A stretch of 64,000 bases of DNA from Rhipidocladum racemiflorum (lineage: Eukaryota; Streptophyta; Magnoliopsida; Poales; Poaceae): assembly GCA_036346355.1 (NCBI GenBank), contig CM070572.1, positions 8,253,001 to 8,317,000 of the forward strand. Direction: 5' to 3'. This document shows, piece by piece, positions 10,811 through 23,284 of this stretch (the first letter of the stretch is position 1; every line of letters starts with the position of its first letter). Under the pieces are notes generated by a model, which worked only from the letters and a program-made list of their open reading frames with translations, made no database searches and had not been told where the DNA came from. Made by a program: the position numbers and the translations under genes.

Positions 10811-11187
10811 CTTCGTCTGTAGCACTTGATAGCAGTAGCACGAGGCTGGGGTGGCGCGGCGCGGTGGCCGCGCGTGAGCTTCACTCGTCTTTCCAGCTGC
10901 GGTGAGAATTTCTTGCCTACTTTGGAGCCACTACCTGCTCAAATTGTTGGAAGATTCATTTTTTTATTTAGTTTATACCGCCCGCTTCAATTGTTGAGAG
11001 ATTATTTTGTTGGTAAGTAGTAATCGGTCTTTTAAATTATTGGTTTTATATATGTATATTCATATAGCATCAAAAACAAATCGATTGCATCTCTCTTTTT
11101 ATTAGTAGCAGCAAGATGCCATCAAGTAGACATAACATGTTTGAAAGTAATAGGATATATAAAAGCTACAGACCTGGAGCTAATTTA

Positions 11188-11417
11188 GGACATGTTTATT
11201 TTTGCTTTGGATTCTCTAAAAACTAATTCTGAATTATGGTTATAAAGAAGTTGATTCTCCAAAAACAAGAATCCAAAATCATATATGGAGTGGATTGTGG
11301 ATTCTAGTGTATATAGGTGTGCTGAATTGTGAGAATCAACTTCTAGAATCGAACTGTTTGTTTTTTATTTAGCTTTTGAGGCTAGAATCCAAAATCAAAA
11401 GCAAAAACAAACAGACG
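11188..11417. mobile_element. MITE with terminal inverted repeats
   Basis: The left end (GGACATGTTTATTTTTGC followed by TTTGGATTC) is matched by the reverse complement of the right end (GAATCCAAAATCAAAAGCAAAAACAAACAG). The interior is non-coding. A clean target duplication could not be identified, so the superfamily is left open. Confidence 0.6.
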
Positions 11418-11538
11418 ATGAACATGACACACCACTCGCTTGTGTATGGTAGGCTAATTAAAGTATTAAGCCATGTCATGTATGATTACGTGAATACTGA
11501 ATGAATTAGATTAGCACATTTGCACTGCTATACGCTCA

Positions 11539-11800
11539 TCTCTACTATTATAAAGCAGCAGTTGGTGGCAGAGGTGAGTTCTATCCACGTCATTAATTGC
11601 CCTGCTTAATTGCCCTACTTAATTGTCCTGCTTAATTGCCCTACGCAAAAAACGAAGCGTTGCTTTAATTAGCCAGCTTTCGCAAAAAACGAAGCGTTAA
11701 AGATAGATGTTTGATCTTGTGAAATATTTTTTTTATTTTTTAATCTTTATTTTTCGTTATCAATTTTGTTTTTCGTAGTAACGCACGGGCATGTAACTAG
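11539..11800 (+). mobile_element. Non-autonomous mini-Helitron
   Basis: The 262-bp element begins TCTCTACTATTATAAAG after a host A and ends GCACGGGCATGTAACTAG before a host T. This fits the Helitron rule (5' TC, 3' CTRR, insertion between A and T), and the TAGTAACGCACGGGCA end resembles common grass Helitrons. It has no Rep/helicase gene. Short direct repeats (AATTGCCCT(G/A)C and AAAAAACGAAGCGTT) fill the interior. Confidence 0.75.
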
Positions 11801-12008
11801 TCTCACATAATACAGAAATGAATATTGGTGCAGCACTGCAGCGAGAGTTCTAGGAGCATAATAGCGTAAATAAACAGCATAGAGAGGGTCACAAAGGGCA
11901 TACAGCCCCTGATTCTTGCCTCCCTTCTCATGCGCACAGCCACTGCATCTCCCCTCATCTACCACCTCGTAAGCAGCCTGTTACTTAAGTATCCTGAGTG
12001 ATCGGGCG

Positions 12009-13043
12009 CAGGGGCGGATCTACACATACCCTGTAGATTCGGTTCAGTACAGTCCATATGATCAATTTCCGTCACTATCTAATTCAGTCAGTTTGTGAAG
12101 GTCATAACTTTAGATCCATAGATCCGATTGAGCTGATTCTTGTTGGGTTAGTTTCAAAATTGAATCTATTTTCTACAGTTAAAATTTCAGATCAATCTAA
12201 CGGTTAGATCTTCAGGAATTACTGTTTTAATTAACATGTGTCAGTCTGTTTTTTTGTTGAAATCGAAGCAATTTTTTATAATTTGTTTAGGGGTGTTTTG
12301 AGAATCAGTAAAAAATTGTTTTAGTAAATTGAGTGCAAAATTTATCCCCCTTTGATTGATATATTAGTGTATATCGATCCTACAGGTGATTTGAGTGCAA
12401 AACTGCTAGTTGATTTATAGAGTAGATACAAATATAATTGCTACTTTGCTAGCTGATTTCTGGAGTTGTTTTTTTTGTATATTAGCCTTCAATCCTACCG
12501 ACTCGTTGCTTCTTTTGATGCATAGAAGGTGTGTAGACTTGCTGAGTTCTACCGTAATGACATCATCTCAAGTACCGATTTGATAAAGTTTGAGTTGCAA
12601 CTTGATAACTATATTGACAACATAAGACTAGAGAATTTTCTGAAGTGAGTTTAATCAAAAATAAGTTGAGAAATAAAATAGGTGATAGTCTTTTGGATGA
12701 TTGTCTAGTCACGTTGATATTTTCTTCTATGTTAATGAAAATGATATAATCAAGAGTTTGATGGCTATTAGAAGGCGGAGGCCAGACTAGAAGCACAAGA
12801 AGTAATATTTTATTCTTTGAACTATTGTAGGTGCGTAAGCTTCTTTTATGCATATTTCATACTTAGAATGTTCGAACTATTTATATTGTAATTTATACTT
12901 ATATTATCATGTTTCTAATTATTTTATTTTATACTCGTATACTGAATTTCTCAACAACATTTGAAGTTGTTTACTGAATTGTTCATTGTATATTATAGTA
13001 TTAGCTCGGCATACCCTAACTTAAAATCCTAGATCCGCCACTG
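12009..13043. mobile_element. Non-autonomous hAT element
   Basis: The terminal inverted repeats CAGGGGCGGATCTA (left) and CAGTGGCGGATCTA (right, reverse complement) match at 13 of 14 positions. They are bordered by ATCGGGCG (12001-12008) and ATCGGGCC (13044-13051), an 8-bp target duplication with one difference. The 1035-bp AT-rich interior has no transposase. Confidence 0.85.
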
Positions 13044-13379
13044 ATCGGGCCGTTATATCTGTTAAACATGTTAATTGCTTATTTTTGCATACTCGTAACA
13101 GGAGAGACGACCTGTTACGAGTGAGGGTCTATTTAAAAGACCATGTTAAGTGAGAGCCTATTTGAAAGATCATATTAAGGTCTGTGTTTATTGATGATAA
13201 GTAATTGACTATGTTTGAGCATGCGGTGCTTATGTTTGAATTTGAATTGATTTTAATTTATAGCAATTTGGTATGCTGATAGTTTCAGGGTAGTACCAGA
13301 TTTTTATTGCAAATTGAGCTATAATTTTTGCTATGATTAATTAATTGTATATTTTATCGTGCAATACTATGTGATTTGT

Positions 13380-14712
13380 TTCCTTGTTTTTAACGGTTGC
13401 AGGACGACGACGTGAGGTCATGGTGAGGCGGAGGATGGTCGGGATTATGCGAAGTGTGACGAAGTCCAAACGGTTGGGGATCGCCAGAAGATGATCGGAG
13501 ACAGAGTCGCTGCGAGTTTAGAAGACAAGGGAACGACTGAGATGCTAACTTGGAGCTACTCGAATCAAGGAGAGCCGTTATATCGCGGTTTAGATTATAG
13601 AGTAGCGGTCAAGTTAGCTTAGTAGATAAAATCCGTTTATTAGTGGGTTTCGAGTTAGCCCACGTATAAGTGAGTGAATCTCAATCCTTGATGAGGTTTC
13701 TTAATAGCAAAAAAAATCATCCAATGGTAGAGATTGTTTCTATTGGAGAAGTGAATATCAACCCTTGATGAGGTTTCTTGTAGGCCAAGAAAGTCATCCA
13801 AGGATGGAGATTACTCCGAGATTACTATAAATAGAGGGGGAGTGGGGTCTCTCCTTTAAGGTTTTGGTGCTCCTTTGATCTTTGTCCATCTTGTTGTGAG
13901 GCTTTGTAAATCTTCATCCTATGAAATAAAATTTTATTTCCTTCAATTCTAAATTTACCTTTCGCATTTACATTATGTCTTAAATTCGGCATTTAAATTC
14001 TTGCAAGTTAGATTTGCCCCCCCCCCTCTACTTGCTTGTGCTTCTTGTGCCAAGGATGTATGATTGATGGATAAATCTATTTCAAATCATATCCCAATTA
14101 TTTGGGCAAATCCCCTCTTGAACTTTGCAAGAAATTAATTTTTTTGCTTGGAATGAAGAAACCTTGATAGATCATATTTCTAGAGTTCTTCTCTTGTGTT
14201 CTTACTTGCTTTCACGTGTGGGAGATTACTTAAGATCATCTTGATCATCAAACCCTACAAGCAAGTCCAAAGCCAAGATTTGTGTTTTTGTCCAAACTTA
14301 GTGCACTCTTCTTTCAATTGAAGAAATGTCAGAACTTTAATGTTAATCCCTAGGATTGAAGGTTGGATAGATTCCTGACCTCCATAAGGTGTCTACCAAG
14401 TTTCATAAGCTTTAGACCAATAGATCAAAAGATCCATCAATTTTCCCTTCCTGATGTCGTGCTGACTTTTATGTCCAGAGGCAATCGGCACTACCACTAT
14501 CATGCCGATCATTAGCACTACCGATTTCTAGTAGTGGTAGTGCCAATTGTAGAGTAAGTGCTCTGAAATTTGTTTAGTGCCAATTGTAGAGTAAGTGCTT
14601 TGAAATTTGTTTTCTCTGTCGCTCTTTGATCTAAAGAGGTTTTAATTGGTTCTTTTAGGGAAAAAATTATTTAGGATCATTCACCTCCTCTGATTGTCAT
14701 TTCGGTCTTTCA
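13380..14712 (+). repeat. LTR-like remnants, ending in a SIRE-type LTR end
   Basis: The first half has LTR-promoter character: ACTATAAATAGAGGGGG at about 13824 and an AATAAAAT signal near 13925. A diverged 78-bp repeat unit (CTTGATGAGGTTTCTT) occurs at about 13687 and 13765. The second half ends ATTCACCTCC...CGGTCTTTCA at 14712, closely like the ends of the SIRE-type LTRs at 1174 and 31742. An inverted repeat (GGCACTACCACTA, 14487-14499 with 14532-14544) and a doubled 37-bp unit (about 14538-14612) lie inside. The left boundary was not found. Confidence 0.5.
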
Positions 14713-15294
14713 CTATTACTCATACTAGTAGGCCTTTTTTTTAGAACATTGATCAGATGATCATTTGCTTTAAGAGAGTAGAAGTGATTTTGACACACGT
14801 GCTCACCCGTGCTCGCAGAAGTAAATTTTCTTCTTCTGTCAGTCGGATGTTTTTGCCTATCTTATATCACACAAGCATGTAGCTAGAAAGATGGAGACGA
14901 GCCACTTTTTTCCTAAATCCTGAAAACCCTGTCACCCAACAACCGAAACACGAATCTAGAGTTCAATGGCATGAATATTGCAGTAACATTAAAAGATTCA
15001 CGACAAGAACATTACACTGTCCAGACTCGCATAACTATCCAAAGCCAGAACCTATCTACAACAACTCATGATTGTTCATCTACAGAATATTAATTCAACA
15101 GGTAAATATAATCCTAAAGTCTAGACTTCCTCCCTAAAGTTGGTCCTATGAATTCCTGCATGCACGTGGAAGTTACATGAAATGCTGGGATTCTAAGAAG
15201 ACAACCCAAACCCAAACATCATAATGTACTAAAAAGAAGCAAGGCACAAGCGAACACACATTTTGCTCACCTGGTGTGCGAACAAAAGAGTTGT
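14713..15294 (-). other. 3' UTR and downstream flank of the HVA22-like gene
   Basis: No gene is seen. The part next to 15295 is probably 3' UTR of the minus-strand HVA22-like gene. The cleavage site is not evident from sequence. Confidence 0.4.
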
Positions 15295-17951
15295 CTAATA
15301 TCGGTAATTCTGATCGAAGAAAGGATTCTCATCCCTTGCTTCTGATTCTCGTTCAGCAATGGCTCTCCTTTCCACCTCCACCTCCTCCAAGATTGAGCGC
15401 CTTGTGTTTGAAGTCCTAAACTGCATGAGTGAAAAGTTATGTGCCTAAGATTACTCCACATCAATACATTGTATTCTCTGGTGTGAACAAAAAGGATGAT
15501 AGTTGCAAAAGAAAAAAGAAATTAAGGTGATGCAGTGCTTTCCACTTGGTCATTCTATAAAAATACGCTTTGCACTTTTTGAGCAAGGGGATTAAAAACT
15601 GCCTGCTAAGGACTTGTGTGCTTTTTGATTATCCTCATCTCATAAGGCAGCCTATTAGGTTTAGTGTTAACTGTTAATCCATCAATGCTATTTGGGTGAA
15701 CCTACCTTATAAACCCACACAAGCTTATAAAACTCTTAACAGTCACTCTCACTGGCTTCAGCTTTTCTGTATAAGGATAGCTTACGAGTTTTGCTCAAAA
15801 ACAATTTATCTATTTAGCTCTGACTTCAAGCTTATTTTGGTAATGATTCTTTGATCTAGGTCTAAAGGTCCTAAGAACATCAGTAGTACCATATCCATAG
15901 AAGATACAGTGGATGAAAAGGATAACCATGTCACATCTAATATGGAATTCTTGATACTTGATATCTAAAAATCTATAATCATTATCATGCATTACAAAAA
16001 TCAAACTGTAACCAGTGAGGTAGCATCAAGCATCCCTGTAGAGGCACATTGCTATGGTTCTCACTGTACAAATGATAACCGTTACCAACTTCCCACCATT
16101 TCACAAACAAGCACTGTAAAATTTACCCGGAAGTAGATAATACCTTGTTAACGAGATTCTCAAATGCTTTTGATCCATTTTGTTCAATGTATCTCTGTGC
16201 AGCTGAGATTACATCATCAGGTATGCTTGAATCATCCTTTCTTGGAATATACCAGATGTTTACTACTTGCTGGTTCACAATCATTGGCCGCACAAAATGC
16301 TCATAAACATGTGCGGCGCCATTGAAATAGGGCAAGACAAGCCAGCAATTGAAAAATAGTTTTGCGTAAGACCAGAAAGGGAGCCTGCAAAGTGCATAGA
16401 TCAGTCTGCAGTAAGCATACCCATTCATCTCTTTCTCTTGATGTACTTGACATACATCACTCCTCATCCTCAACCAATAACCATGAGACAGTAACAAATC
16501 ATAATGTGTATCACTAAAACAGAGAAGGTGAAGAGCAAAGAAATTCACTTGATAGAAAAACAATGCACTTTTTGTTTGCTGCTCTTTCAAAACTATTCTA
16601 GAATCACAAGAAAGGTTTCACAGCTTAACAATGTAGTAAGATACAAGATCTAATCACGTCAGACTAAAGGTAACAGGAAAGAATGAATAAAATTTTGAAA
16701 AGACCCATGAGATAGGGAAGTTCCTTTTACCATTCAATTATTGGAGCAAAGGTTAGCTCAAATAGAGTGATAAACGAGTACAACACCCAGTATGTGAGCC
16801 ATTGTTGATCATCTACAGCAGATTTTGTTTCTATTGCTCTGACAGACGCATATCTGTAAATATGTCCAATGAGAAAAGGCAAAAACAGTTACCACAAAAT
16901 GAAAGGATATGAATAAGTCCGTATTTATTTAACTAGAGAAGGCAATAACTTACAGAGGATAAGCGAGGGAAACAATAGGCCTGGAAAGAAAAATAAAAGC
17001 ACCTCAGTACTAATAAAGGATCAAAACTTTCCTAAAATCTGCGGCGTTTAGCAACTTCACAACACTATGATTTAATTTATATCGCCTCAATTAGGTGTCA
17101 ATTAACTAACAGAAAGAAGCTAACAACTGCTAAAAGGTTATCGCATTTGCTAATCATTAGTTAGCTATAATCTCTGGATAGCACATGGCTATGTACCATC
17201 ATGTTTTATATTATGCGAAGTTATCCTGATTCTGACACTGCGATACAGGGGAAGATTCCAGTAAGATGTGCAGAAGATGTAAAATCATAAATGCTAACAG
17301 ACAAAAAAAAACCAGCCCCATCTGTAACGTGGTAGGCAAACGTTCATCAAAGGCACTAATAACTGGACGTCGGCCTCCTATGGTTGATCCTTCAGTGGAA
17401 TCTTATGCGATTGCGATGCTCGATCTTTCCGAAGAATCTTAGCAACGATGGTATCTTTTCGAAAAAAAAACACTCATATCCTTCCTGAATCACATATGCC
17501 GAAGACCTAAGCTCGAAGATTACATGGCATTTCATTACATTAATGTTCTGTAGGTCTTTTCATAGCTTCAGTGTCAGCACGACAAATAGCTTCATTGTCA
17601 GCACGACAAATCAGTCCTCTGCTAATACTATTGGTATGTACTATGTAGTAATGTCTGATGAACGAAAACCCCTGAACTCTTCCGTTACAATAAAAACCCG
17701 AATCCAACCTTATATGCAAAAGTTTCACACTATATACACGCCAACCAAAGTTCCTACCGCTTAACCATTCAAGATTTAAGTGAGACCGTGAGAGTAACAC
17801 TATAGCCAACAAATCAGGCAATGATTCGCACACGCTTTCCCTAAGTATGTCAACAGAGGGCAGACAAGTAGACAACGATTACTTCGAGTGAAATCGCAGC
17901 GCAGCACACCAAATCCTACCAAGAACACAAAACTAATCCGCCCAACAACAT

Positions 17952-17992
<41 letters not shown>

Positions 17993-18077
17993 GAATCAGA
18001 TCAGGAAAAGCGTACCCCGCAAGAACATCAAGGTTCTTGACCACCACCTTGAGGAAAGATCCGGATCCGGACCCCAT
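15295..18077 (-). CDS. HVA22-like protein (TB2/DP1/REEP family)
   Basis: Five exons read on the minus strand are inferred: 18077-18016, 16980-16954, 16853-16731, 16384-16144 and 15420-15295. All have GT-AG borders, total 579 nt with a TAG stop, and give 192 residues. The TB2/DP1 core (about 20-115) has paired hydrophobic hairpins around YWVLYSFITLFELTFAPII and the family signature PFWSYAKLFFNCWLVLPYF followed by VYEHFVRP. A charged tail (ILEEVEVERRAIAERESEA) may be helical. Family members sit in the ER, bend tubular membrane and act in vesicle traffic and ER turnover; barley HVA22 is ABA-induced. Length suits the longer plant paralogues. The promoter is only 365 bp from young Copia element B. 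No truncation or frameshift is seen. Confidence 0.93.
17954..17991. repeat. (GA)n microsatellite in intron 1 of the HVA22-like gene
   Basis: This is an uninterrupted dinucleotide run of about 19 units, 25 bp downstream (in gene direction) of the exon 1 donor. It is CT-rich on the sense strand. Confidence 0.97.
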
Positions 18078-18442
18078 TTCTTCCACACCCTGCTCTCTCT
18101 GATTTATCTATTTATCTGTTTCTTCACCCCTTCGCCAACCCACACTTTCTTGTTTCTTTGTGCTTGCTTCGTGAGCGCCGACGAGTGTTCACGGTGAACA
18201 CCGTGTACGACGCGTGGACCACGTCCGCATAGAGTTTTCTCTGCGGCGATAGCACAAGAATTGGGCTGACGTGGTCCGGCCCGTGCAGATACAATGAGCG
18301 TAGAGTGCTTATTAGGCTGCTCCGTACAGCCCTGGGCTGTAGAATTTTATGCATGGGCTGCAATTTTTCTTATAACCACTTTTATAGGCACACGTACATC
18401 TGAATGCTTAGAGAGTGACGCAAGCTCCGCTATTGTTCTGTT
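18078..18442 (-). promoter_or_regulatory. Promoter region of the HVA22-like gene
   Basis: This is the 365 bp between the HVA22-like start codon and the 5' LTR of Copia B, transcribed away from B. CT-rich sequence close to the ATG is probably 5' UTR. No certain TATA box was identified. Older promoter sequence, if any, is now on the far side of a 6.1 kb insertion. Confidence 0.45.
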
Positions 18443-18682
18443 TGTTATGAGATAACCTCCTAACCGTATTCGGTTAGGAGTCTATCTCTTAATATGTAGG
18501 CGAATCCGAACTCTCCTTGAGGGGACTGCTATATATATACCGGGTGCCTCCATTGTATTTACATACATTGATCAATAAAGAAGAGAGAGCTCCACCCTAT
18601 ATCTTGTGTCTCTTGTTCTTGTGTTCTTGTGTTCTCGTTGATTGCCGGTGTTCGACGTGGGTGAACTACTTGTTTTACAACA
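18443..18682 (+). repeat. 5' LTR of Copia B
   Basis: It runs TGTTATGAG to TTTTACAACA. The features are a perfect inverted repeat CTCCTAACCG-TATT-CGGTTAGGAG (18457-18480), a TATA box near 18529, AATAAAG near 18575 and a CT/GT-rich U5. The 16 bases after it match the start of the leader in elements C and D. Confidence 0.95.
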
Positions 18683-20688
18683 CGTTATCAGCACGAGTCT
18701 CTACCGCAAGAAGCGAAGGATCGTCGACGACAACGAACGACTACTACCGGCGATTGATCGCCCGATCCGATCTGCAATCAACTCGTCACCACGCCGGCAT
18801 CCACTCGGATTGCCGAAAAAGTCCTACGCGACTCTATCCTACGCGATAGCCAACGCTTCCAGATTCAAGAAACGTAAGTAATCTCGCATGAACAGTGAAT
18901 GAGATCTTGCAGATCGTTTTCGCTAGATGCATTGATAATCTACTGTTAGACGATGTTAGATCTAATATACTGTTTAGATTGTTACTGTTTTAAGCAATAG
19001 ATCTAGTACAGCATCTAGAACCTCTGTTGCCATCTATTGTTCTAATCCGGCATCAAGATCTATTACTGTTCATCCTCCGTCACCACACTGCTCAAGACCG
19101 ACGGCCAGACCGCAGCGCTTCGCCGCATTAATAATCGCTTAAGATGCCGTCGGCCGCAGTACATGCTGCAAGCCGCCGGTCGGTTGGCTTGAAGCGGCCG
19201 CCACTGGGATCACCGAGCCGCCGCTCGTTTCGGCTCCTGACGCCGCAGCTCCAACCCGCCCTGCAGGCGTAGCCTCGGCCCCGGCTCATCGCGCCGCTGC
19301 CTCGTTCTCAGCGCCACGCAGCGCCGCCGCTACTCGGTCCCGGCCCCTGACGCCCTCGCTCGGTCTCCCCGCCGAGCGCCACCGGCCCGGATGAAGCCGC
19401 CAGACGACCAGCGGCCGAAGAGCCCCTGCTCCATGCCCGGATGGCCCTCGGTCCACGGCACGGCCGTCAACCAGAGCTCGAAACGCACGTGCTTGAAGCT
19501 GCAGCCGCCTCATGCTCCATGGCTCGCAACCGCTCCGCCGGCCGCCTTGCGCTTGGCCTGCAGTCGCTGCCATCTAACGCTCCGGCCCGAGCACCGGCCG
19601 CCGCCGCACCCCGCAGGAGCCGCCGCTGCGTTGCCGCTCGGCCTCGAGGCGCCGCCGCATCCGGGCGCAACTGCTCCCGCTATCCCCGGCCAACCTCCTG
19701 CTCCACCGGCTTAGAGCGGGCTGATGACCCCCTGTGCGCAAAAGAACAAGCGGCCGGGTGAGGGATGGAGTTTTCGGGCCCTTTGGGGCATTTGGGCTGG
19801 GCCGATCCGAAAGAAAAGAAAAAAAAAATATTTACTGCATTGGGAAGGATCGAAATCTAGGAACCTCCTGCACTATAATTTTGAAGCATAGCCATTCTAT
19901 TATTACGTGCGTTCACAAGGGATTGAACAAAAGACTTCGTGCATGAGCAGTGAACATTCAACCATCCGAACTATAGCTAAGAAAAAAAAATATATTACGA
20001 AATCAATAAAAAATAATGATTAATATTAGAAAATTAGATTTCTAGTTCGTGGACTTCCGAAAATTTTGGAAAATTTATTGTTAGCACATATTGGAATCTC
20101 CATGTCCTGGGTTTATTTTTTTTCTAGCTCTTTGCCATGTTTGATATGTGCTGAAATTAATTTTTCTGTTATTAAGTAATTCTGAAAATTGCTTAAATAA
20201 TTAACAGAAAATTATGAAAAATGCTAGGAAAAATCCAGAATTTCTCATACAACAGTTTATGAGAACCTGTGTGGTTGGGATTTGATTTCGGTAATGAATA
20301 AACAGATATGGGACAATTGGTGTCTAGAAAAACACACATGAGGCTTGGTTATTTAATTGGCGCCCGGAAACGGGAAGTGCTCCCTCCCTCATGTGAGCCC
20401 TAGGGGCATGTTGACCTGGCCATGAGTCAAATTGATGGAGATATTCATTACTCGTTTTCGCTCCCAACCAAGAAGAATTACATGAGTTGAAATTAGACTT
20501 ATGCCATGTTTAATTTATGTTGGAATTACATAATTAACAGAAAATGGCTAATTGCTAAGGAAATTCTGGAAAAAGAGTGATAATTATCTACTGAATAGAT
20601 ATAGACCAAAACTTTATTAATTAAATGAAGATGCATGCAATATAATATTTTACCTGTAGTAAAATCTCGTATTGCTTGCATACAGGAT
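18683..20688 (+). other. Leader of Copia B: primer site, GC-rich block, AT-rich block
   Basis: CGTTATCAGCACGAG at 18683-18697 is the likely primer-binding site. A strongly GC-rich block (about 19080-19760) gives long chance frames on both strands, followed by AT-rich DNA with little coding signal. A pyrimidine tract ending CTTGCATACAG|G lies just before the gag ATG at 20689 and resembles a splice acceptor, so the long leader may be spliced out of gag mRNA. Confidence 0.55.
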
Positions 20689-21817
20689 ATGTCTGACATT
20701 GCAAATAGGGAATTTGCTGTGCTTGCCCTGGATGGCAAAGAATTACCTCACTTGGGCAATGGATGCCAAAATCAACCTAACAGCTAGAGGACTTGGAGCT
20801 GCTATTGTTCGGCTGAAGCCGGTGCAATCGAAGTGCTGAACCATAAAATGCGCCGCTTTACATTTCCTGAGACACCATCTTCATTCGGACCTGAAGGCCG
20901 AATACTTGATGGAGGAGGACCCGCTGGTATTGTGGAATTCCCTGAAGGAACGCTACAACCAGCAAAGATCCGTGTTGTTGCCAGAAGCACAACGCGAATG
21001 GACCCTCCTACGCTTTCAGGATTTCAAATCTGTGGCAGCTTATAATTCTGCAATGCACAAACTGGTCGCTAAATTGACTTTTTGTAACCAGAAAGTTACT
21101 GAAGCTGAGAAGATCGACAAAACTTTGTGCACTTTCCACCCCAACATGATGATACTACAACAACAGTACCGTCATGCAAAGTACAAGAAGTACTCTGAGC
21201 TTATTAGTGTTCTGCTAGAAGCAGAAAAACATGATGAACTCCTGATGAAGAATCATCATGCAAATACTAATGGAAGTCAAGCAGTGCCTGAAGCACATGC
21301 TACCGCTCAGCAGGCTAGTAGTAGCCATGGCCGCGGAAAAGGCCAAATGTACAAGGGGAATGAATGGAAAAATGACAGAAACAAAAAGCGAAAAGGCAAA
21401 TCCCAATGGAAAGGTAAGGGAAAGGGTACAGGAACCTTCCAGAAGCAAGGTCCAACCAATAAAGCACCCGACTCTCAAACATGCTTTAGGTGTGGTTGCG
21501 TTGGCCACTGGTCACGCAATTGTCGCACCCCAAAGCATTTGGCAGAACTTTACATGAAATCCACTGGGAGATTCCAGAAGAATCAAGAAAAGAAGGTTGA
21601 GGCACACTACACCGCTCTACCAGATGTTGAGCAAGACGGTGTAAAGAAAGAAAACAATGTCACTAACCCTACAACCGAGTTCAAGGAAAGCCTTCTCGGA
21701 TATGGTGACTTGCCCATGGATGAGGATGACCTCCTCGGCACTGAGCTTATGGAGCTCCAGAAAGATACCAATGTTTCCCAGGAGATGGAACATGACTTGT
21801 ATGGAGATCTGGAATAG
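20689..21817 (+). pseudogene. Copia gag (element B), interrupted near its start
   Basis: The gag start at 20689 (MSDIANREF) loses frame after about 16 codons. An in-frame stop then lies near 20838, so the longest open part is 20906-21817 (303 codons). This part contains the conserved gag body (LWNSLKERYNQQ, FKSVAAYNSAMHKL, TFHPNMMILQQQYR), a lysine-rich stretch (RNKKRKGKSQWKGKGKG) and one CCHC knuckle (C193, C196, H201, C206 of the open frame). The stop lies at the same place as in element A. Nucleocapsid function might survive in a shortened product, but capsid assembly from this copy is unlikely. Confidence 0.85.
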
Positions 21818-22311
21818 TCTCCCTACACCCCTTTTGCTATATGTCGCATTTCCATTAGTTGAGCCTCCTTAAGAGCCTCATCAGTTTGAATAATTATGTT
21901 CCTGCATGAACATTTGGTCTATGCTCCTGTTGAGCAATTATCAGTGATAATTAAATAAAGTGTTTTCCAGAATATTTTGTGCTATGCCTGTTTGATTGTT
22001 ATACTATGCAACCTGAAGTTGGTATTGCGATAAAAACCGTAAATATTTAAAGATCTTGTAGATTGACTGGTAATCTTGAGTTGAATATTTTGAGAAAATA
22101 ATTAGTAATTCTCTGGCCATAGCATAAAGACTTTTCCTAGACTCAAGATTTCTTATGCCCTGCTGTGCTATAGGAAAACTTATGGTTAAGATCCTTTAAC
22201 TTATATAAGAATCACTGAATTTCCTGGAGAAATTTCGAAGTGATATATACCTAATGTTCACATATTAGAATGACCTTGCAGAGTCATTATTAAGGGAATA
22301 AAATTTATTGC

Positions 22312-23284
22312 TTGACCACTTTGCAGAATAGTAGGCTACCCACCAGTTGTTGGGGCCACGCAGTGCTGCACACTGCGATATTAATTCAACTCACATCAAT
22401 CAGATATAATGGAATTTCCCGTTGCGAGATAGTGCATGGAAGAGAATTAAGTATTTCCCATCTGCAAAAATTTTGGCGATGTTGTATACATGCCAATCTC
22501 TCCACCAGCGTACCACCATGGGACCTCACCAAGTTGAGGGTGCATGCATGGTTCTGATTTATGATTGTACTAAGGACATATTTCGGCATTAGGGAAGATA
22601 AGTACCAAATTAAAGAATGCCGAGTCCTTATATCCACGCGATCTAGACCAAACTTGAAGTTCGGAGAGTAATAAATCTGCAACAAATAAGCTAATAATCT
22701 ACCAAATGCCTTCACTGATCATAAGGGAGTGGAAAAATCTTATATACTTGCAGTATATGCACATGAAAGAGTGAAAATATCCTAGAAGGATATTGAACCC
22801 ACTTTTGACCCTCATGATAAAATGAGGGGAAGGCCTCCAGGTGCAGGGGACTCAATTCCGCGGAGACGTCCGCAGAAAGAGAGAACCGAACAAATGAGAA
22901 TACTACCCATGATAGTGGAAGAAGCTCAATCTGATGTTGAGAACATTCCGGAAGTGAGCCATCTAGAAGATGGTAACATTCCTGAAGTGATCCATCCTGA
23001 AGATGATAACCCCGACGTATATTTATGCGCACAATCCAACTCTGTGAAGTCGGAACACCCAGACTTCATCGTTGTGGGAAATCACGAGAAGCTGGAAGAA
23101 ATTGATAAAGAGACATCCCTGGAGTGATGCAGGAGAATTATATATGAAGAAAGACTACAATTGTCGACATATTTTGCCTCTAAAAATTGCTAAAATCTGG
23201 ATCCAGAACCAAAGTCCATGGCAGAGTGCCAGAAGCGCTCATCTAGGTTCACCTGAAAAAGCAATTGAGGTAGCGCTCGCTTAA
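22312..23284 (+). pseudogene. Copia pol scraps: integrase end and connection region (element B)
   Basis: Short frames at 22312-22557 and 22822-23127 match parts of pol in element C (LPTSCWGHAVLHTA; EVSHLEDGNIPEV). C retains sequence between them, such as the SPSIIKYLEPMTGDLFT block, that is missing here. 21818-22311 is non-coding and AT-rich. The order and breaks equal those in element A. Confidence 0.75.

Noticed and set aside
19286..19761. Several overlapping frames of about 100 codons
   Set aside because: They lie in the GC-rich leader of Copia B. No frame is favoured and translations are Ala/Arg/Pro-rich.
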